From NCBI RefSeq assembly GCF_009793335.1, contig NZ_WING01000001.1, positions 1,612,001-1,676,000 on the forward strand: a DNA stretch of 64,000 nucleotides. The letters run 5' to 3'. The notes below the pieces were generated by a model that worked only from the letters and a program-made list of their open reading frames with translations, ran no database searches and was not told where the DNA came from. Positions 18,146 to 30,321 of the stretch are shown here, one piece after another. The number at the start of each line of letters is the position of its first letter. Within the stretch, counting starts at the first letter, position 1. The translations under genes and the position numbers were made by a program. The stretch is from Actinomadura sp. J1-007. GTDB taxonomy: Bacteria > Actinomycetota > Actinomycetes > Streptosporangiales > Streptosporangiaceae.

Positions 18146-20231
18146 ATGAGCATCAGCTATCCGCGGCAGAGCGCCCGTACCCGCCGGTTCACCCTTGGCG
18201 TCCCGCGCGCCTTCCAGATCGCGCCCGACGGCTCGCGGGTGGCCTTCCTGCGCACCAAGGCGGGCGACGACCCGGTCACCTGCCTGTGGACGCTGGACCC
18301 GGCGACCGGCGAGGAGCGCCTCGTCGCCGACCCCGGGGCGCTGGACGTGCCCGGCGAGGAGAACCTGCCCGCCGAGGAGCGCGCCCGCCGCGAGCGGGCC
18401 CGCGAGCAGGCCGGCGGCATCGTCGGCTACGCCGGGGACCGCGACCTGCGCAACGCCGCGTTCACCCTCGGCGGGCGGCTGTACGTCGCCGACCTGGAGA
18501 CCGGGCGCGTCCGCGACCTGCCCGCGCGGGCGCCCGTCTTCGACCCGCGCCTCGACCCGCGGGACGCCGCGTCGCGTACGTGTCGGGCCGGACGCTCCGC
18601 GTGATCGACCTGCCGGACGGCGCGGACGACCGGGCGCTCGTCCAGCCCGAGACCGAGCAGATCTCCTACGGCCTCGCCGAGTTCATCGCGGCCGAGGAGA
18701 TGGGCCGGATGCGCGGCCACTGGTGGTCGCCGGACGGCGGCACGCTGCTCGCCGCCCGGGTGGACGAGACGCCCGTGCTGCGCTGGCACATCGCCGACCC
18801 CGCCAACCCCGACCGCACCCCGGCCGAGGTCGCCTACCCCGCCGCCGGGACGCCCAACGCGATCGTGTCGCTCGTCCTGCTCAAGGTGGACGGCCGCCGC
18901 ACCGCGATCGCCTGGGACAAGGGGGAGTTCCCGTACGTGGTGACCGCCGTGTGGGACAAGCACGGCCTGCTGATCGTCGTCCAGTCCCGCGACCAGCGCT
19001 CCCAGCGCGTCCTCAAGGTCGACCCGTCCAACGGCGAGACGGCCCTGCTGCACAACGCGCACGACGCGGTGTGGTCGGAGATCGTCCCCGGCCTCCCGGC
19101 CCGTACCGCCAAGGGCGACCTGGTCTGGTTCGTCGAGGACCGCGAGACCGACACCCGCCGGATCACCGTCGGCGGGGAGCCCGTCACCCCGGGCGGCCTC
19201 CAGGTCCGTTCGGTGCTCGGCGTGGAGGGCGACGCGATCCTGTTCACCGCGTCGGAGGAGCCGACCGAGGTGCACGTCTGGCACCACTCGCCGGAGGGCC
19301 TCACCCGCCTCACCGAGGGGCGCGGGGTGTTCGGCGGCGTACGGTCCGGCGACGTCACCGTGATCACCGGCTCCCGGCTCGACAGCGCGGGCGCCGCCGC
19401 CGAGGTGCGCGCGCCGTCCGGCGTCCACCCGGTCGCCTCCCTCGCCGAGACGCCCGTGATCACGCCGCGGGTGGAGCTGCTGAACGCCGGGGACCGCGAG
19501 ATCCGCACCGCCGTGGTGCTGCCCACCGGCTGGGAGCCCGGCGACGGCCGGCTGCCCGTGCTGCTCGACCCGTACGGGGGCCGGGCGCCCAGCGGGTCCT
19601 GGCCGTCCAGCGCGCCTACTGCGAGGCGCAGTGGCTCGCCGACCAGGGGTTCGCCGTCGTGATCGGCGACGGCCGCGGCACGCCCGGCCGGGGCCCCGCG
19701 TGGGAGCGGGCCGTGCACCGCGACTTCGTCGAGCCCGTCCTCCAGGACCAGATCACCGCGCTGATGGAGGCGGCGCGCCTGCACCCGGCGGCGCTCGACC
19801 TCGACCGGGTCGGCATCCGCGGCTGGTCGTTCGGCGGCTGGCTCGCCGCCCTCGCCGTGCTGTGCCGCCCGGACGTGTTCCACGCGGGCGTCGCGGGCGC
19901 CCCGCCGACGGACTGGCGGCTGTACGACACCCACTACACCGAGCGCTACCTCGGCCACCCCGACGAGGAGCCGGAGGTCTATGACGCCAACTCGCTCATC
20001 GGCCTGGCCGGACGGCTGGAACGCCCGCTGCTGCTGATCCACGGCCTCGCCGACGACAACGTGGTGGCGGCCCACACCCTGCGGTTCTCGTCCGCGCTGG
20101 TGGCGCAGGGGCGCCCGCACACCGTGCTGCCGCTCTCCGGCGTCACCCACATGACGCCGCAGGAGGTCGTCGCCGAGAACCTCCTCGTCCTCCAGGTCGA
20201 CTTCCTCAAGGCCAACCTCACCGACCGCTGA
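18146..20231 (+). CDS. S9 family prolyl oligopeptidase (DPP IV-like), frame breaks near 18567 and 19580
   Basis: A cytoplasmic serine peptidase of about 695 residues once one C is restored near 18567-18568 and one G/C in the run at 19576-19585. The N-terminal two thirds is a beta-propeller (DPP IV N-terminal type) beginning with FQIAPDGSRVAFLRT. The alpha/beta-hydrolase domain has the nucleophile motif RGWSFGGWLAAL, the Asp in IHGLADDNV and the His in LSGVTHMTP. It removes dipeptides or cleaves short peptides after proline or alanine. Three reading frames are used in succession, each shifted as a missing base predicts. Monocistronic, with a terminator at 20259-20288. Confidence 0.85.
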
Positions 20232-20258
20232 GGCGCGCCCCCGCGCCCCCGCGCCCCT

Positions 20259-20288
20259 GGCCCCGGCCGCGAACGTGCGGCCGGGGCC
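20259..20288. terminator. Bidirectional hairpin terminator
   Basis: Perfect arms GGCCCCGGCCGC (20259-20270) and GCGGCCGGGGCC (20277-20288) with a 6-base loop, between the convergent peptidase and ABC transporter genes. Confidence 0.8.
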
Positions 20289-20312
20289 GGGGCCGACTCG
20301 CGGCCGGGGCGT

Positions 20313-22067
20313 TCAGCGGTCGGCCTGGGCCGGGGCGCCGGAGCCGTGCCAGGACGACCAGAGGGCGGCGTACGAGCCGTCCGCGGCGATCAGCTCGTCG
20401 TGGGTGCCGAGCTCGGTGATGCGGCCGTCCTCGACCACGGCGACGCGGTCGGCGTCGTGCGCGGTGTGCAGGCGGTGCGCGATCGCCACGACCGTGCGGC
20501 CGTCCAGGGCGGCGGCCAGGGACCGTTCGAGGCGGCGCGCGGCGCGCGGGTCGAGCAGCGACGTCGCCTCGTCCAGGACGAGGGTGTGCGGGTCGGCGAG
20601 GACGAGCCGGGCCAGCGCGAGCTGCTGCGCCTGCGCGGGCGACAGCGTCTCGCCGCCCGAGCCGACGACCGCGTCCAGCCCGGGGCCGTCCCAGTCGACG
20701 GCCTCCAGCACGGCGGCGATCGTTTCGTCGGACGCGCCGGCGCGGGCCATCACGAGGTTGTCGCGGAGCGTCCCCCGGAACACGTGGTGCTCCTGGGTGA
20801 CCAGGGCGACGTGGCCGCGCAGCTCGTCCAGCGGCAGCCCGACCAGCGGCACGCGGCCGTCGCCCTCGCCGACCGTGATCTCGCCCGAGCCGGGGCCGTC
20901 CACCCCGGCGAGCAGGCGGCCGAGGGTGGACTTCCCGGCGCCGCTCGGCCCGACCACGGCGAGCCGCTCGCCGGGCCGCAGGTCGAGGTCCACGCCGTGC
21001 AGGACGTCCTTGCCCGGACGGTACGCGTAGCGGACGCCGCGGGCGGTGAGCCGTTCGCCCTCGGGACGGCGGCCGTTCGGCGCGCGATCGGGCGGGACCT
21101 CGCCGACGCCGAGCAGGCGGGCGAGCGACGCGCCGCCGAGCTGGAGCTCGTCCAGCCAGCTCAGCAGCATCTCGACCGGGCCGATGAGCTGCTGGACGTA
21201 CAGCGTGGCGGCGGTCACCTGCGCCAGCGAGGCCATGCCGTGGGCGTAGAGGAACCCGCCCGCGAGCAGCGTCGCCGCGACCGGCAGCACGAAGCTGATC
21301 TCGATCACCGGGTACAGCACCGTGCGCAGGCCGAGCGTGTAGCGCTCGGCGGCGTAGCTGCCCGCGATGTCCCGGTCGCCGCGCCGGTGCCGCCGCTCCG
21401 CGAGCCCGAACGCCTCGACGGTGCGGGCGCCGCCCACGGTCTCGGCGAGGCCGTCGGTGAGCTCGGCCCACGCCGCGTTCTCGCGCAGGTAGCCGTCGCG
21501 GGCGCGGCGCAGGTACCAGCGCATCACGCCCCACAGCAGCGGTACGGCGACCAGGCACGGCAGCGCGACGAGCGGCCCGGTCACCACGAGCGCGCCGACG
21601 GTGAACCCGGTGACGACGAACGCGATCAGCGTCTCGGGCACCGCGTACCGGACGGAGGTGGCCAGCATGTCCACGTCGCGGGACGTCCGCGCGACGAGGT
21701 CGCCGGTGCCCGCCCGCTCGACGGTGGACAGCGGCAGCGCGAGGACCCGTTCGACGAACTCCTCGCGCAGCTCGGCGAGGACGCGCTCGCCGAGCCGCGC
21801 CGACAGGTAGTAGGCGTAGCGGGTCAGCACGCCCTGCGCGATCACGAACGCGGCGATGGCGAGGCCGACCGAGTCGATGTGCGCGGTGCCGTCGCGGACG
21901 CCCTCGACCAGGTCGCCGAGCAGGCGCGGCGTGACGAGGCCGGTCAGGGCCGCCATCGCGTGCAGCCCGAGCGCCCCCGCGAGGGCGCGCGGATGCCGCA
22001 GCGTCAGCCGCCGCGCGTAGGCGCGCACCTGCGCGGCCGACGCCACCGGCAGGATCTCCGTGCTCAC
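20313..22067 (-). CDS. ABC exporter half-transporter B (active Walker A subunit)
   Basis: A 584-residue ABC exporter half with six membrane segments then a nucleotide-binding domain. Walker A VGPSGAGKST and Walker B TLVLDEATSLLD are intact, but the signature is LSPAQAQQ instead of LSGGQ. Start GTG 22067 with GGGGGAG upstream. It lies 148 bases downstream of the partner gene at 22216-23913, whose domain has the opposite defects, so the two should form a heterodimer with one hydrolytic site. The substrate is unknown; related actinobacterial pairs export drugs or peptides. Confidence 0.9.
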   Translation of the reverse strand: MSTEILPVASAAQVRAYARRLTLRHPRALAGALGLHAMAALTGLVTPRLLGDLVEGVRDGTAHIDSVGLAIAAFVIAQGVLTRYAYYLSARLGERVLAELREEFVERVLALPLSTVERAGTGDLVARTSRDVDMLATSVRYAVPETLIAFVVTGFTVGALVVTGPLVALPCLVAVPLLWGVMRWYLRRARDGYLRENAAWAELTDGLAETVGGARTVEAFGLAERRHRRGDRDIAGSYAAERYTLGLRTVLYPVIEISFVLPVAATLLAGGFLYAHGMASLAQVTAATLYVQQLIGPVEMLLSWLDELQLGGASLARLLGVGEVPPDRAPNGRRPEGERLTARGVRYAYRPGKDVLHGVDLDLRPGERLAVVGPSGAGKSTLGRLLAGVDGPGSGEITVGEGDGRVPLVGLPLDELRGHVALVTQEHHVFRGTLRDNLVMARAGASDETIAAVLEAVDWDGPGLDAVVGSGGETLSPAQAQQLALARLVLADPHTLVLDEATSLLDPRAARRLERSLAAALDGRTVVAIAHRLHTAHDADRVAVVEDGRITELGTHDELIAADGSYAALWSSWHGSGAPAQADR

Positions 22068-22087
22068 TGCTCCCCCACCTCGTCATG

Positions 22088-22117
22088 CCGGCCATCCGGC
22101 CATCCGGCCATCCGGCC
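22088..22117. repeat. Short 8-base tandem repeat
   Basis: The unit CCGGCCAT occurs 3.75 times in a row in the 148-base spacer between the two ABC genes. The rest of the spacer has TTCGTGCG-like repeats. Probably slippage-prone filler; a role in mRNA structure is possible. Confidence 0.8.
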
Positions 22118-22215
22118 GTACCCGGTCGTACGGTTCGTTCGTGTGTTCGTGCGTTCGTGCGTGCGGTCGTGCCGGTCGCGCGGTGGGCGGTGGCGCCGCC
22201 GGGGCCGGGACGCCG

Positions 22216-23913
22216 TCAGGGCTGGGCCGCCGCCTCGCCGCGGGTGACGACCGCCGCGTAGCGGGACTCGGCGTCCAGCAGGTCGCGGTGCGCGCCCTCG
22301 GCGACGACCCGGCCGTCCGCCACGAACGCGACGTGGTCGGCGCGGTCGAGGACGAGCGGGCTGGTCGTGCAGACCACCGTCGTCCGGCCCCGCCTGGCGG
22401 GCCCGAGCCGGCCCGCGATGCGGGCCTCGGTGTGCGCGTCCACCGCGCTCGTCGGCTCGACCAGGACCAGCACCTCCGGGTCGGCGGCGAGGGCCCGCGC
22501 GAGGCGCAGCCGCTGCCGCTGCCCGCCGGAGAACTCGCGGCCCGCCTCGGCGACGTGGGCGTCCGCGCCGACGGAGGCGACGATGTCCTCGGCGCACGCC
22601 GTGCGGAGCGCGCCGGCCATGGTCTCGCCGTCGGCCCCGCCCGGCGGCGCGAGCGACGCGGTGAGCGGGCCGGAGAACAGCCGGTCCTCGTTGACCGCGA
22701 CGAGCACCCTGCGCCGCACGTCCGCGACGTCGCGCAGGGGCACGCCGCCGAAGTCGACGTCACCGTCGGCGTAGCGGCCGAGCCGGTCGGCGATCGCCTG
22801 GGCGTCGCGCGGGTCGGCGGCGGCGATCGCGGTGAGCCGTCCGGGCCGTACGACCAGCCCGGACTCCAGGTCCACGAGCGGCGCGGGGCCATCCGGACGG
22901 GCCGTGCCGGTCTCGGGCAGCTCGGGCTCGATGTCCAGCAGCCGCACCACCCGGCCCGCCGACACGTGCGCCTTGGTGATCTTCCCGGCGGCCTCCCCGA
23001 ACGTCTTCAGCGGGCCGATCAGGAACACCGCGTACGCGTAGAACGACACGAGCTGGCCGACCGTGATCGCGCCGTCCGCCGCGAACCGCGCCCCGACCCA
23101 CGTCACCACGGCGACCAGCAGGCCGGGCAGCAGCACCTCGGCGCCGCTCAGCAGCGACTCGGCCCGCGCGGTCGCGACGCCCGCGCGCCGCACCCGCTGC
23201 GACTCGGCCCGGTAGCGGTCGGCGAACAGCCGCTCGCCGCCGACGCCGCGCAGCACCCGCAGCCCGGTGACCAGGTCGGTCGCGTGCGTGTTGAGCTCGC
23301 CGACCAGCTCGCGGTGGCGCTCCTCGCGCCGGTGGTACGGGCGCAGCAGCGGGGCGGCGGCCAGCAGGATCAGCGGGACGCCGACCAGCACGACCAGGCC
23401 GAGCTGCGGCGAGGTGTAGAGCATGATCCCCGCGACGGCCACGACGGCGACGACCGCGCCCGACCCGCGCGAGACGATGTCGAGGGCGTCGCCGATGTGG
23501 GCGACGTCGGAGATCCCGACGCTGACCACCTCGCCCGCGCTCAGCCGCTTCGGCAGCGTCCCGCCGAGGCGGGTGGACTGCCGGGTGACGACCTGCACGG
23601 TGCGGTACGCGGCGGACAGCCAGTTGTAGACGGCGAGCCGGTGCCGCGTCACGCCGCTCACCGTCTGCACCGCGCCGAGGCCGAGCAGCACCGCGGACCA
23701 GGCGGCGAGCGCGCCGGTGTCCTTGGCCGCCACCCCCTGGTCGATGGCGCGGCCGATCACGGCGGGCATCAGCGCCTGGCTGAGCATCCAGAGCACGCCG
23801 AGGCCGGCGCCGGCCGCGACGCTGCGCGCCTGGGCGCGCGTCAGCCAGGCCAGGTACCGTGTCGGGGATCGATGGTCCGGCCTCCCGGGATCTTTGACCG
23901 GCAGCGACTTCAC
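22216..23913 (-). CDS. ABC exporter half-transporter A (degenerate Walker A subunit)
   Basis: A 565-residue ABC exporter half. The signature FSGGQRQRLRLARAL is canonical, but where Walker A should be there is only TAIAAADPRDAQAI, and Walker B reads VLVLVEPTS with Val in place of Asp. It therefore cannot bind ATP normally at its own P-loop but can complete the partner's site. The membrane domain starts around residue 25 (AGAGLGVLWMLSQALMPAVI). Start GTG 23913. First gene of a two-gene operon with 20313-22067. Confidence 0.9.
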   Translation of the reverse strand: MKSLPVKDPGRPDHRSPTRYLAWLTRAQARSVAAGAGLGVLWMLSQALMPAVIGRAIDQGVAAKDTGALAAWSAVLLGLGAVQTVSGVTRHRLAVYNWLSAAYRTVQVVTRQSTRLGGTLPKRLSAGEVVSVGISDVAHIGDALDIVSRGSGAVVAVVAVAGIMLYTSPQLGLVVLVGVPLILLAAAPLLRPYHRREERHRELVGELNTHATDLVTGLRVLRGVGGERLFADRYRAESQRVRRAGVATARAESLLSGAEVLLPGLLVAVVTWVGARFAADGAITVGQLVSFYAYAVFLIGPLKTFGEAAGKITKAHVSAGRVVRLLDIEPELPETGTARPDGPAPLVDLESGLVVRPGRLTAIAAADPRDAQAIADRLGRYADGDVDFGGVPLRDVADVRRRVLVAVNEDRLFSGPLTASLAPPGGADGETMAGALRTACAEDIVASVGADAHVAEAGREFSGGQRQRLRLARALAADPEVLVLVEPTSAVDAHTEARIAGRLGPARRGRTTVVCTTSPLVLDRADHVAFVADGRVVAEGAHRDLLDAESRYAAVVTRGEAAAQP

Positions 23914-24306
23914 GGCCGAAGGTTATGCAGGCGCCGCTGAGAATCTCGACCGATTTTTCGCGGCGCGCCCGCCCGCGCCGAAGCGGTGATCTTGGCCGGG
24001 CGGCGGCCCGCCGAGCGCGGGCCGGGAACGTTCCGGACCCCCGTCGCGCAACCTGGACGGCCGCTGGACGCACCCTCCCGACCCGCTCAGAGGATGATCG
24101 CGGGGATGCGTGACCGCGATCGGAGGCGCTAGGGTCGGGAGCGTACGGAGCGAAGTTCCGATGCTCCAGGAGCCGGGACCCAGGCGGCTAGGCAGATGCC
24201 GCTGCCCCGGCGCGGTCCGGCCTTTCCGCCCCGCGTTCGCGCGGGAATACCCGGGACGGCACGGTCGTTGCCAGTGCCGCCACCCAGCCGACAGTCCGGA
24301 AGCTTT
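23914..24306. other. Divergent intergenic region (393 bases)
   Basis: Lies between the ABC operon (minus) and the phosphatase gene (plus). It holds a small hairpin GGCCCGC/GCGGGCC (24005-24023) and the 10-base palindrome GGAACGTTCC (24025-24034). No open frame here looks coding. Promoters of both genes must lie here but cannot be placed with confidence. Confidence 0.6.
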
Positions 24307-25530
24307 GTGAGCGCTACCAGTTACCAGACCAACGCCCTCTCCCATGCGGTCGAGGACAGGATCGACCTGCTCCTCATCGACGACGACCCGTCCGACGTGT
24401 TCCTCGTCGAGAAGATGCTCGCCGACAGCGGCCTGGACATCGCGATGACCGTCGCGGAGGGGCTGGACGCCGCGCGGCGGAGGCTGACGCGCCGTACCCA
24501 GTGCATCATCGTCGACCTCTCGGCGCCCGAGGCCGACCGGCTCGCCGGGCTGCGCGAGGTCCTCGCCATGTCCGGGCGGGCCGCGGTGATCGTCCTGACC
24601 GGCCTGGACGACACCCAGCTCGGGGTGCGGGCGGTCGCGCTCGGCGCCGAGGACTACCTGGTCAAGCAGGAGGTGGACGGGCCGCTGCTGGCCCGCGCCA
24701 TCCGCTACGCGATCGAGCGCAAGCACGCCGAGGAGACCGAGCGCCGCCTCGTCGAGGCCCGCATCCTCGGCCGCGAGAACGCCCGGCTCGAACGCGGCCT
24801 GCTGCCCGTCCCGATCATCGACGACCCGACGCTGCGGCACGACGCCCGCTACCGGCCCGGACGGCGGCGGGCGCTGCTCGGCGGCGACTTCTACGACACC
24901 GTGCAGACCGAGGGCGGCGCGGTCCACATGATGATCGGCGACGTGTCCGGGCACGGGCCGGACGAGGCCGCGCTCGGCGTCCAGCTCCGCATGGCGTGGC
25001 GCACGCTGGTGCTGGCCGGGCACACCGGCGAGCAGCTCCTCGGCACCCTGGACACCGTGCTCGGGCACGAGCGGCGCAGCGAGGAGATCTTCACCACGCT
25101 CTGCATGATCACCATCGCGCCGTCCATGCGGACGGCGCGGATGCACCTGGCCGGGCACCCCGCGCCGCTGCTGTTCCGCGAGGGCGACGGGCCGGACGGC
25201 CGGCAGGTGAACGCGCTCCCCGAGTACGCGCACGGGCCCGCGCTCGGGCTCGTTCCCGGCGCCGAGTGGCCGACCACCGAGATCGACCTCGGCGAGTCGT
25301 GGGGCCTGATGCTCTACACCGACGGGCTGATCGAGGGCCGCATCGGCGCGGGCTCGGCCCGCCTCGGCACCGACGGCCTGGTCGGGCTGGCGCGGCGGGC
25401 GCGCGCCCGCGGCACCGCCGGGCGCGCCCTGATCGACGACCTGGTCACCGAGGTCGAGCACCTCAACGGCGACGCGCTCACCGACGACCTCGCGGTGGTC
25501 CTGCTCTCCCGGCGCCCGGCGGAGGTCTGA
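24307..25530 (+). CDS. Response regulator receiver fused to SpoIIE-type PP2C phosphatase
   Basis: A 407-residue protein. Residues about 15-130 are a receiver domain (LLLIDDDPSDVFLVEKML, with the likely phospho-acceptor Asp in IIVDLSAPE, and the conserved Lys in DYLVKQEV). A short coiled linker (RKHAEETERRLVEARIL) leads to a SpoIIE/PP2C domain with the metal-binding GGDFYDTV, IGDVSGHGPDEA, and LMLYTDGLIE motifs. Such RsbU/RsbP-like proteins dephosphorylate anti-sigma-factor antagonists in stress signalling. Start GTG 24307 with GGAAG upstream. No histidine kinase or STAS partner is adjacent. Confidence 0.9.
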   Translation: MSATSYQTNALSHAVEDRIDLLLIDDDPSDVFLVEKMLADSGLDIAMTVAEGLDAARRRLTRRTQCIIVDLSAPEADRLAGLREVLAMSGRAAVIVLTGLDDTQLGVRAVALGAEDYLVKQEVDGPLLARAIRYAIERKHAEETERRLVEARILGRENARLERGLLPVPIIDDPTLRHDARYRPGRRRALLGGDFYDTVQTEGGAVHMMIGDVSGHGPDEAALGVQLRMAWRTLVLAGHTGEQLLGTLDTVLGHERRSEEIFTTLCMITIAPSMRTARMHLAGHPAPLLFREGDGPDGRQVNALPEYAHGPALGLVPGAEWPTTEIDLGESWGLMLYTDGLIEGRIGAGSARLGTDGLVGLARRARARGTAGRALIDDLVTEVEHLNGDALTDDLAVVLLSRRPAEV

Positions 25531-25631
25531 CGCTCCGTTCCGGGGTCTCTGCGCCCACCCCGGATCGGGGTCGGCGGGGATGGATGGGAGACTTCTGGAA
25601 GGGCCCTGACCGGGCGTTCCTGACCCGGTCC

Positions 25632-25647
25632 TGTGCCCTGGATCACC
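25632..25647. promoter_or_regulatory. CRP-like site 1 upstream of sdhCAB-1
   Basis: TGTGC-N6-TCACC, 8 of 10 positions of TGTGA-N6-TCACA. Exactly 40 bases (about four helical turns) upstream of a better copy at 25672. Confidence 0.5.
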
Positions 25648-25671
25648 CGAAGCGCGAGTTCCCGATCATGC

Positions 25672-25687
25672 TGTGAACTCCCTCACC
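25672..25687. promoter_or_regulatory. CRP-like site 2 upstream of sdhCAB-1
   Basis: TGTGA-ACTCCC-TCACC, 9 of 10 positions of the CRP consensus, centred about 128 bases upstream of the sdhC start. Confidence 0.6.
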
Positions 25688-25807
25688 TCCAGCCCCTGAC
25701 TCGTCGGACGCAAAGGGCCCCGCTGCACGGTTCATAGCCTGCGGCTATCGCAACGAGTGCCGCCATGACTTGGCGCTCTCGTCCCAGGCGGACGTACGGT
25801 CCGCGAT

Positions 25808-26497
25808 GTGGCTATAGCGATACCTGCGATCTACCGATCGACCGTCGGCAAGAAGGCCGTCATGGCCGTGACCGGCGGCATCCTCGTGCTGTACCTGGTC
25901 GCGCACATGATCGGGAACCTGAAGATCTTCCTCGGCGAGGACGACTTCAACCACTACGCGCACTGGCTGCGCACGATGGGCGAGCCCGCGGTGCCGTACC
26001 GGACGGTGCTGACGGTCATCGAGGTCGTGCTGGGCGTCTCGGTCGTCCTGCACATGTGGTCGGCGGTGTCGCTGGCCCGCCGGGCCCGCGCCGCGCGGCC
26101 GGTGAAGTACCAGTCGAAGAAGAAGTCGCACGCGCAGGGCTACGCCACGCACACCATGCGGTACGGCGGGATCATCATCGCGCTCTACGTGGTCTGGCAC
26201 CTGCTGGACCTGACGTTCTACGTGGTGAACCCGAAGGGCTCGGACGCCAGCCCGTACGACCGGATGGTCGCCGACTTCGACCCGTCCCGCTGGTACATCA
26301 CGGTCTGGTACGTCGTGGCGCTGCTGCTGGTCGGCCTGCACCTGCACCACGGCATCTGGAGCGCGTTCCAGACGCTCGGCCTGCGCAGCAAGCGCAGCGA
26401 GGGCCTCCTGCGGGGGCTGGCCCTGGCGGTCGCCGTGGTCATCACCGCGGGCTTCATCTCCGTGCCCGTCTCCATCACCTTCGGATGGGTGAGCTGA
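25808..26497 (+). CDS. sdhC: Succinate dehydrogenase cytochrome b subunit, operon 1
   Basis: A 229-residue membrane anchor of succinate:quinone oxidoreductase with five hydrophobic segments, the single-subunit layout of the B. subtilis-type enzyme. Candidate haem ligands are the histidines in [34 protein letters not shown] and GLHLHHGIW. Start GTG 25808. Followed after 2 bases by the sdhA ATG, so sdhC-sdhA-sdhB form one operon. Two CRP-like sites lie 121-176 bases upstream of the start. Confidence 0.9.
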   Translation: MAIAIPAIYRSTVGKKAVMAVTGGILVLYLVAHMIGNLKIFLGEDDFNHYAHWLRTMGEPAVPYRTVLTVIEVVLGVSVVLHMWSAVSLARRARAARPVKYQSKKKSHAQGYATHTMRYGGIIIALYVVWHLLDLTFYVVNPKGSDASPYDRMVADFDPSRWYITVWYVVALLLVGLHLHHGIWSAFQTLGLRSKRSEGLLRGLALAVAVVITAGFISVPVSITFGWVS

Positions 26498-26499
26498 AC

Positions 26500-28436
<1,937 letters not shown>

Positions 28437-28438
28437 TC

Positions 28439-29191
28439 ATGAAGCTCACACTGCGCGTCTGGCGCCAGAAGGGCCCCGAGGACTCGGGCGCCATGGTCGG
28501 GTACGAGCTCGACGACATCTCCCCCGACGCCTCGTTCCTGGAGATGCTGGACGTCCTCAACGAGAAGCTGATCGCCGACGGCGAGGACCCCGTGGCGTTC
28601 GACCACGACTGCCGCGAGGGCATCTGCGGCATGTGCTCCCTGGTGATCAACGGGACGCCGCACGGCCCCGAGCAGCGCACCACCACCTGCCAGCTCCACA
28701 TGCGCAAGTTCCGCGACGGCGAGGTCATCGACGTCGAGCCGTGGCGCGCCAAGGCGTTCCCGGTGGTCAAGGACCTGGTCGTGGACCGCTCCGCGTTCGA
28801 CCGGATCATCCGTTCGGGCGGGTTCATCTCCGCGCCGACCGGCACCGCGCCCGAGGCGCACTCGGTGCCGGTGCCGAAGCCGGACGCCGACGCCGCGTTC
28901 GAGGCCGCCGAGTGCATCGGCTGCGGCGCGTGCGTCGCGGCCTGCCCGAACGGCTCGGCCGCGCTGTTCCTCGGCGCGAAGATCACCCACCTCGGGCTGA
29001 TGCCGCAGGGCCAGCCCGAGCGCTGGGACCGCGTCGTCGGGATGCTCGACACCCACGACGAGGAGGGCTTCGGCGGCTGCACCAACACCGGCGAGTGCAC
29101 CGTGGCCTGCCCGAAGGGGATCCCGCTCGACGTGATCGGCCGCCTGAACCACGACTACCTGAAGGCGTCCGCGGGCGGCAGGAAGAAGTGA
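28439..29191 (+). CDS. sdhB: Succinate dehydrogenase iron-sulfur subunit, operon 1
   Basis: A 250-residue iron-sulfur protein. The N-terminal 2Fe-2S domain shows [15 protein letters not shown] and a later TTTCQLH cysteine. The C-terminal ferredoxin domain has [17 protein letters not shown] and [18 protein letters not shown] for the 4Fe-4S and 3Fe-4S clusters. It passes electrons from SdhA to the SdhC quinone site. The start ATG is 2 bases after the sdhA stop. Terminator at 29222-29253. Confidence 0.93.
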   Translation: MKLTLRVWRQKGPEDSGAMVGYELDDISPDASFLEMLDVLNEKLIADGEDPVAFDHDCREGICGMCSLVINGTPHGPEQRTTTCQLHMRKFRDGEVIDVEPWRAKAFPVVKDLVVDRSAFDRIIRSGGFISAPTGTAPEAHSVPVPKPDADAAFEAAECIGCGACVAACPNGSAALFLGAKITHLGLMPQGQPERWDRVVGMLDTHDEEGFGGCTNTGECTVACPKGIPLDVIGRLNHDYLKASAGGRKK

Positions 29192-29221
29192 CCGCCTGAG
29201 GAGCCGCCGCTCCCCCCGTTC

Positions 29222-29253
29222 CAGCCCCGCTCGGCCTCAGCCGGGCGGGGCTG
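29222..29253. terminator. Bidirectional hairpin terminator
   Basis: Arms CAGCCCCGC (29222-29230) and GCGGGGCTG (29245-29253) with an inner GGC/GCC stem, between convergent sdhB-1 and the lysR gene. Confidence 0.7.
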
Positions 29254-29277
29254 CTCCAACTCCGCGGTGCGCGTGCG

Positions 29278-30261
29278 TCACGGCGTGACCAGCGTCTCCA
29301 CCCCGGCGGGCAGGCTGTCCTTCTCGCCCGCCTCGACCAGGAACGCGAGCAGCGTCTCCTGGAACGCGCGGGCCGCGTGCGTCAGGTCGACGTCCTTGCG
29401 GTGCGCGAGCGCGATCGTCCGCAGCAGCCCCGGATGCCCGCCCCGCGCGTGGACGTCGTGGACGGCGGCCTGCTCGGCCAGGACGAGCGGCGTCCCCCGC
29501 AGTCCCGGCCGTCCCGCGAGGACCATGCTCGGCACCACCGCGATGCCGAGCCCCGCCTCCACGAACCGCAGCACCGCGTCCATCTCGCCGCCCTCGACCG
29601 CGAAGCGCGGCTCGAAGCCCGCCGCGCGGCACGCCCCGATCGTCGCCTCCCGCAGGTCGTAGCCCGACCGGAACATCACCAGCGGCCGGTTGCGCAGGTC
29701 CTCGATCCGCAGGTGCGAACGGCGCGGTACCCGCCCAGGCGTCCCGGCCGGCGACGCGACCACCAGGTGCTCGCGCAGGATCGGGGTCGTGTCGAGCGGC
29801 GGGTCGCCGTGCAGCGGGAGGATCACCAGCGCGAGGTCGAGCGACCCCCGCACCAGGTCCCGGACGAGGTCGCGCGAGCCGCCCTCCTCCACCAGGAGCC
29901 GGATGCCCGGATAGGCGTCGTGGAACCGGCGCAGCACGTCCCCCAGCAGCCCCGCGCACAGCGACGGCGTCGCGCCGAGCCGTACCCGGCCCCGCCGCAG
30001 GCCCGCGAGCTCCTGCACCTCCAGCCGGGCGGTGTCGACGTCGGCCAGTATGCGCTTGGCCAGCGGCAGCAGCGCCTCACCGGCCGGGGTCATCGTGATG
30101 TTGCCGCGCGCCCGGCTGAACAGCGACGCGCCGAGCTCGGTCTCCAGCGCGCGGATCTGCTTGGACAGGGACGGCTGCGCCACGCGGAGGATCTCCGCCG
30201 CCTGGGTGAAGTGCCGGACCTCCGCCACCGCGACGAAGTACGCGAGCTGCTGCAACTGCAT
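29278..30261 (-). CDS. LysR family transcriptional regulator
   Basis: A 327-residue LysR regulator. The helix-turn-helix is MQLQQLAYFVAVAEVRHFTQ...VAQPSLSKQIRALE; the effector domain starts around residue 90 with RVRLGATPSLCAGLLGDVL. It lies 60 bases downstream of the CRP-type gene on the same strand, possibly in one operon, and no divergent gene faces its start. The effector is unknown. Its place between two succinate dehydrogenase operons suggests a link to central carbon metabolism, but only by position. Confidence 0.9.
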   Translation of the reverse strand: MQLQQLAYFVAVAEVRHFTQAAEILRVAQPSLSKQIRALETELGASLFSRARGNITMTPAGEALLPLAKRILADVDTARLEVQELAGLRRGRVRLGATPSLCAGLLGDVLRRFHDAYPGIRLLVEEGGSRDLVRDLVRGSLDLALVILPLHGDPPLDTTPILREHLVVASPAGTPGRVPRRSHLRIEDLRNRPLVMFRSGYDLREATIGACRAAGFEPRFAVEGGEMDAVLRFVEAGLGIAVVPSMVLAGRPGLRGTPLVLAEQAAVHDVHARGGHPGLLRTIALAHRKDVDLTHAARAFQETLLAFLVEAGEKDSLPAGVETLVTP

Positions 30262-30321
30262 CCTGCACAGCGTACGGGCCGGGCCTCCCCCGCCCCGGCC
30301 CCGGGTCGCCGCCCCCCGCGG

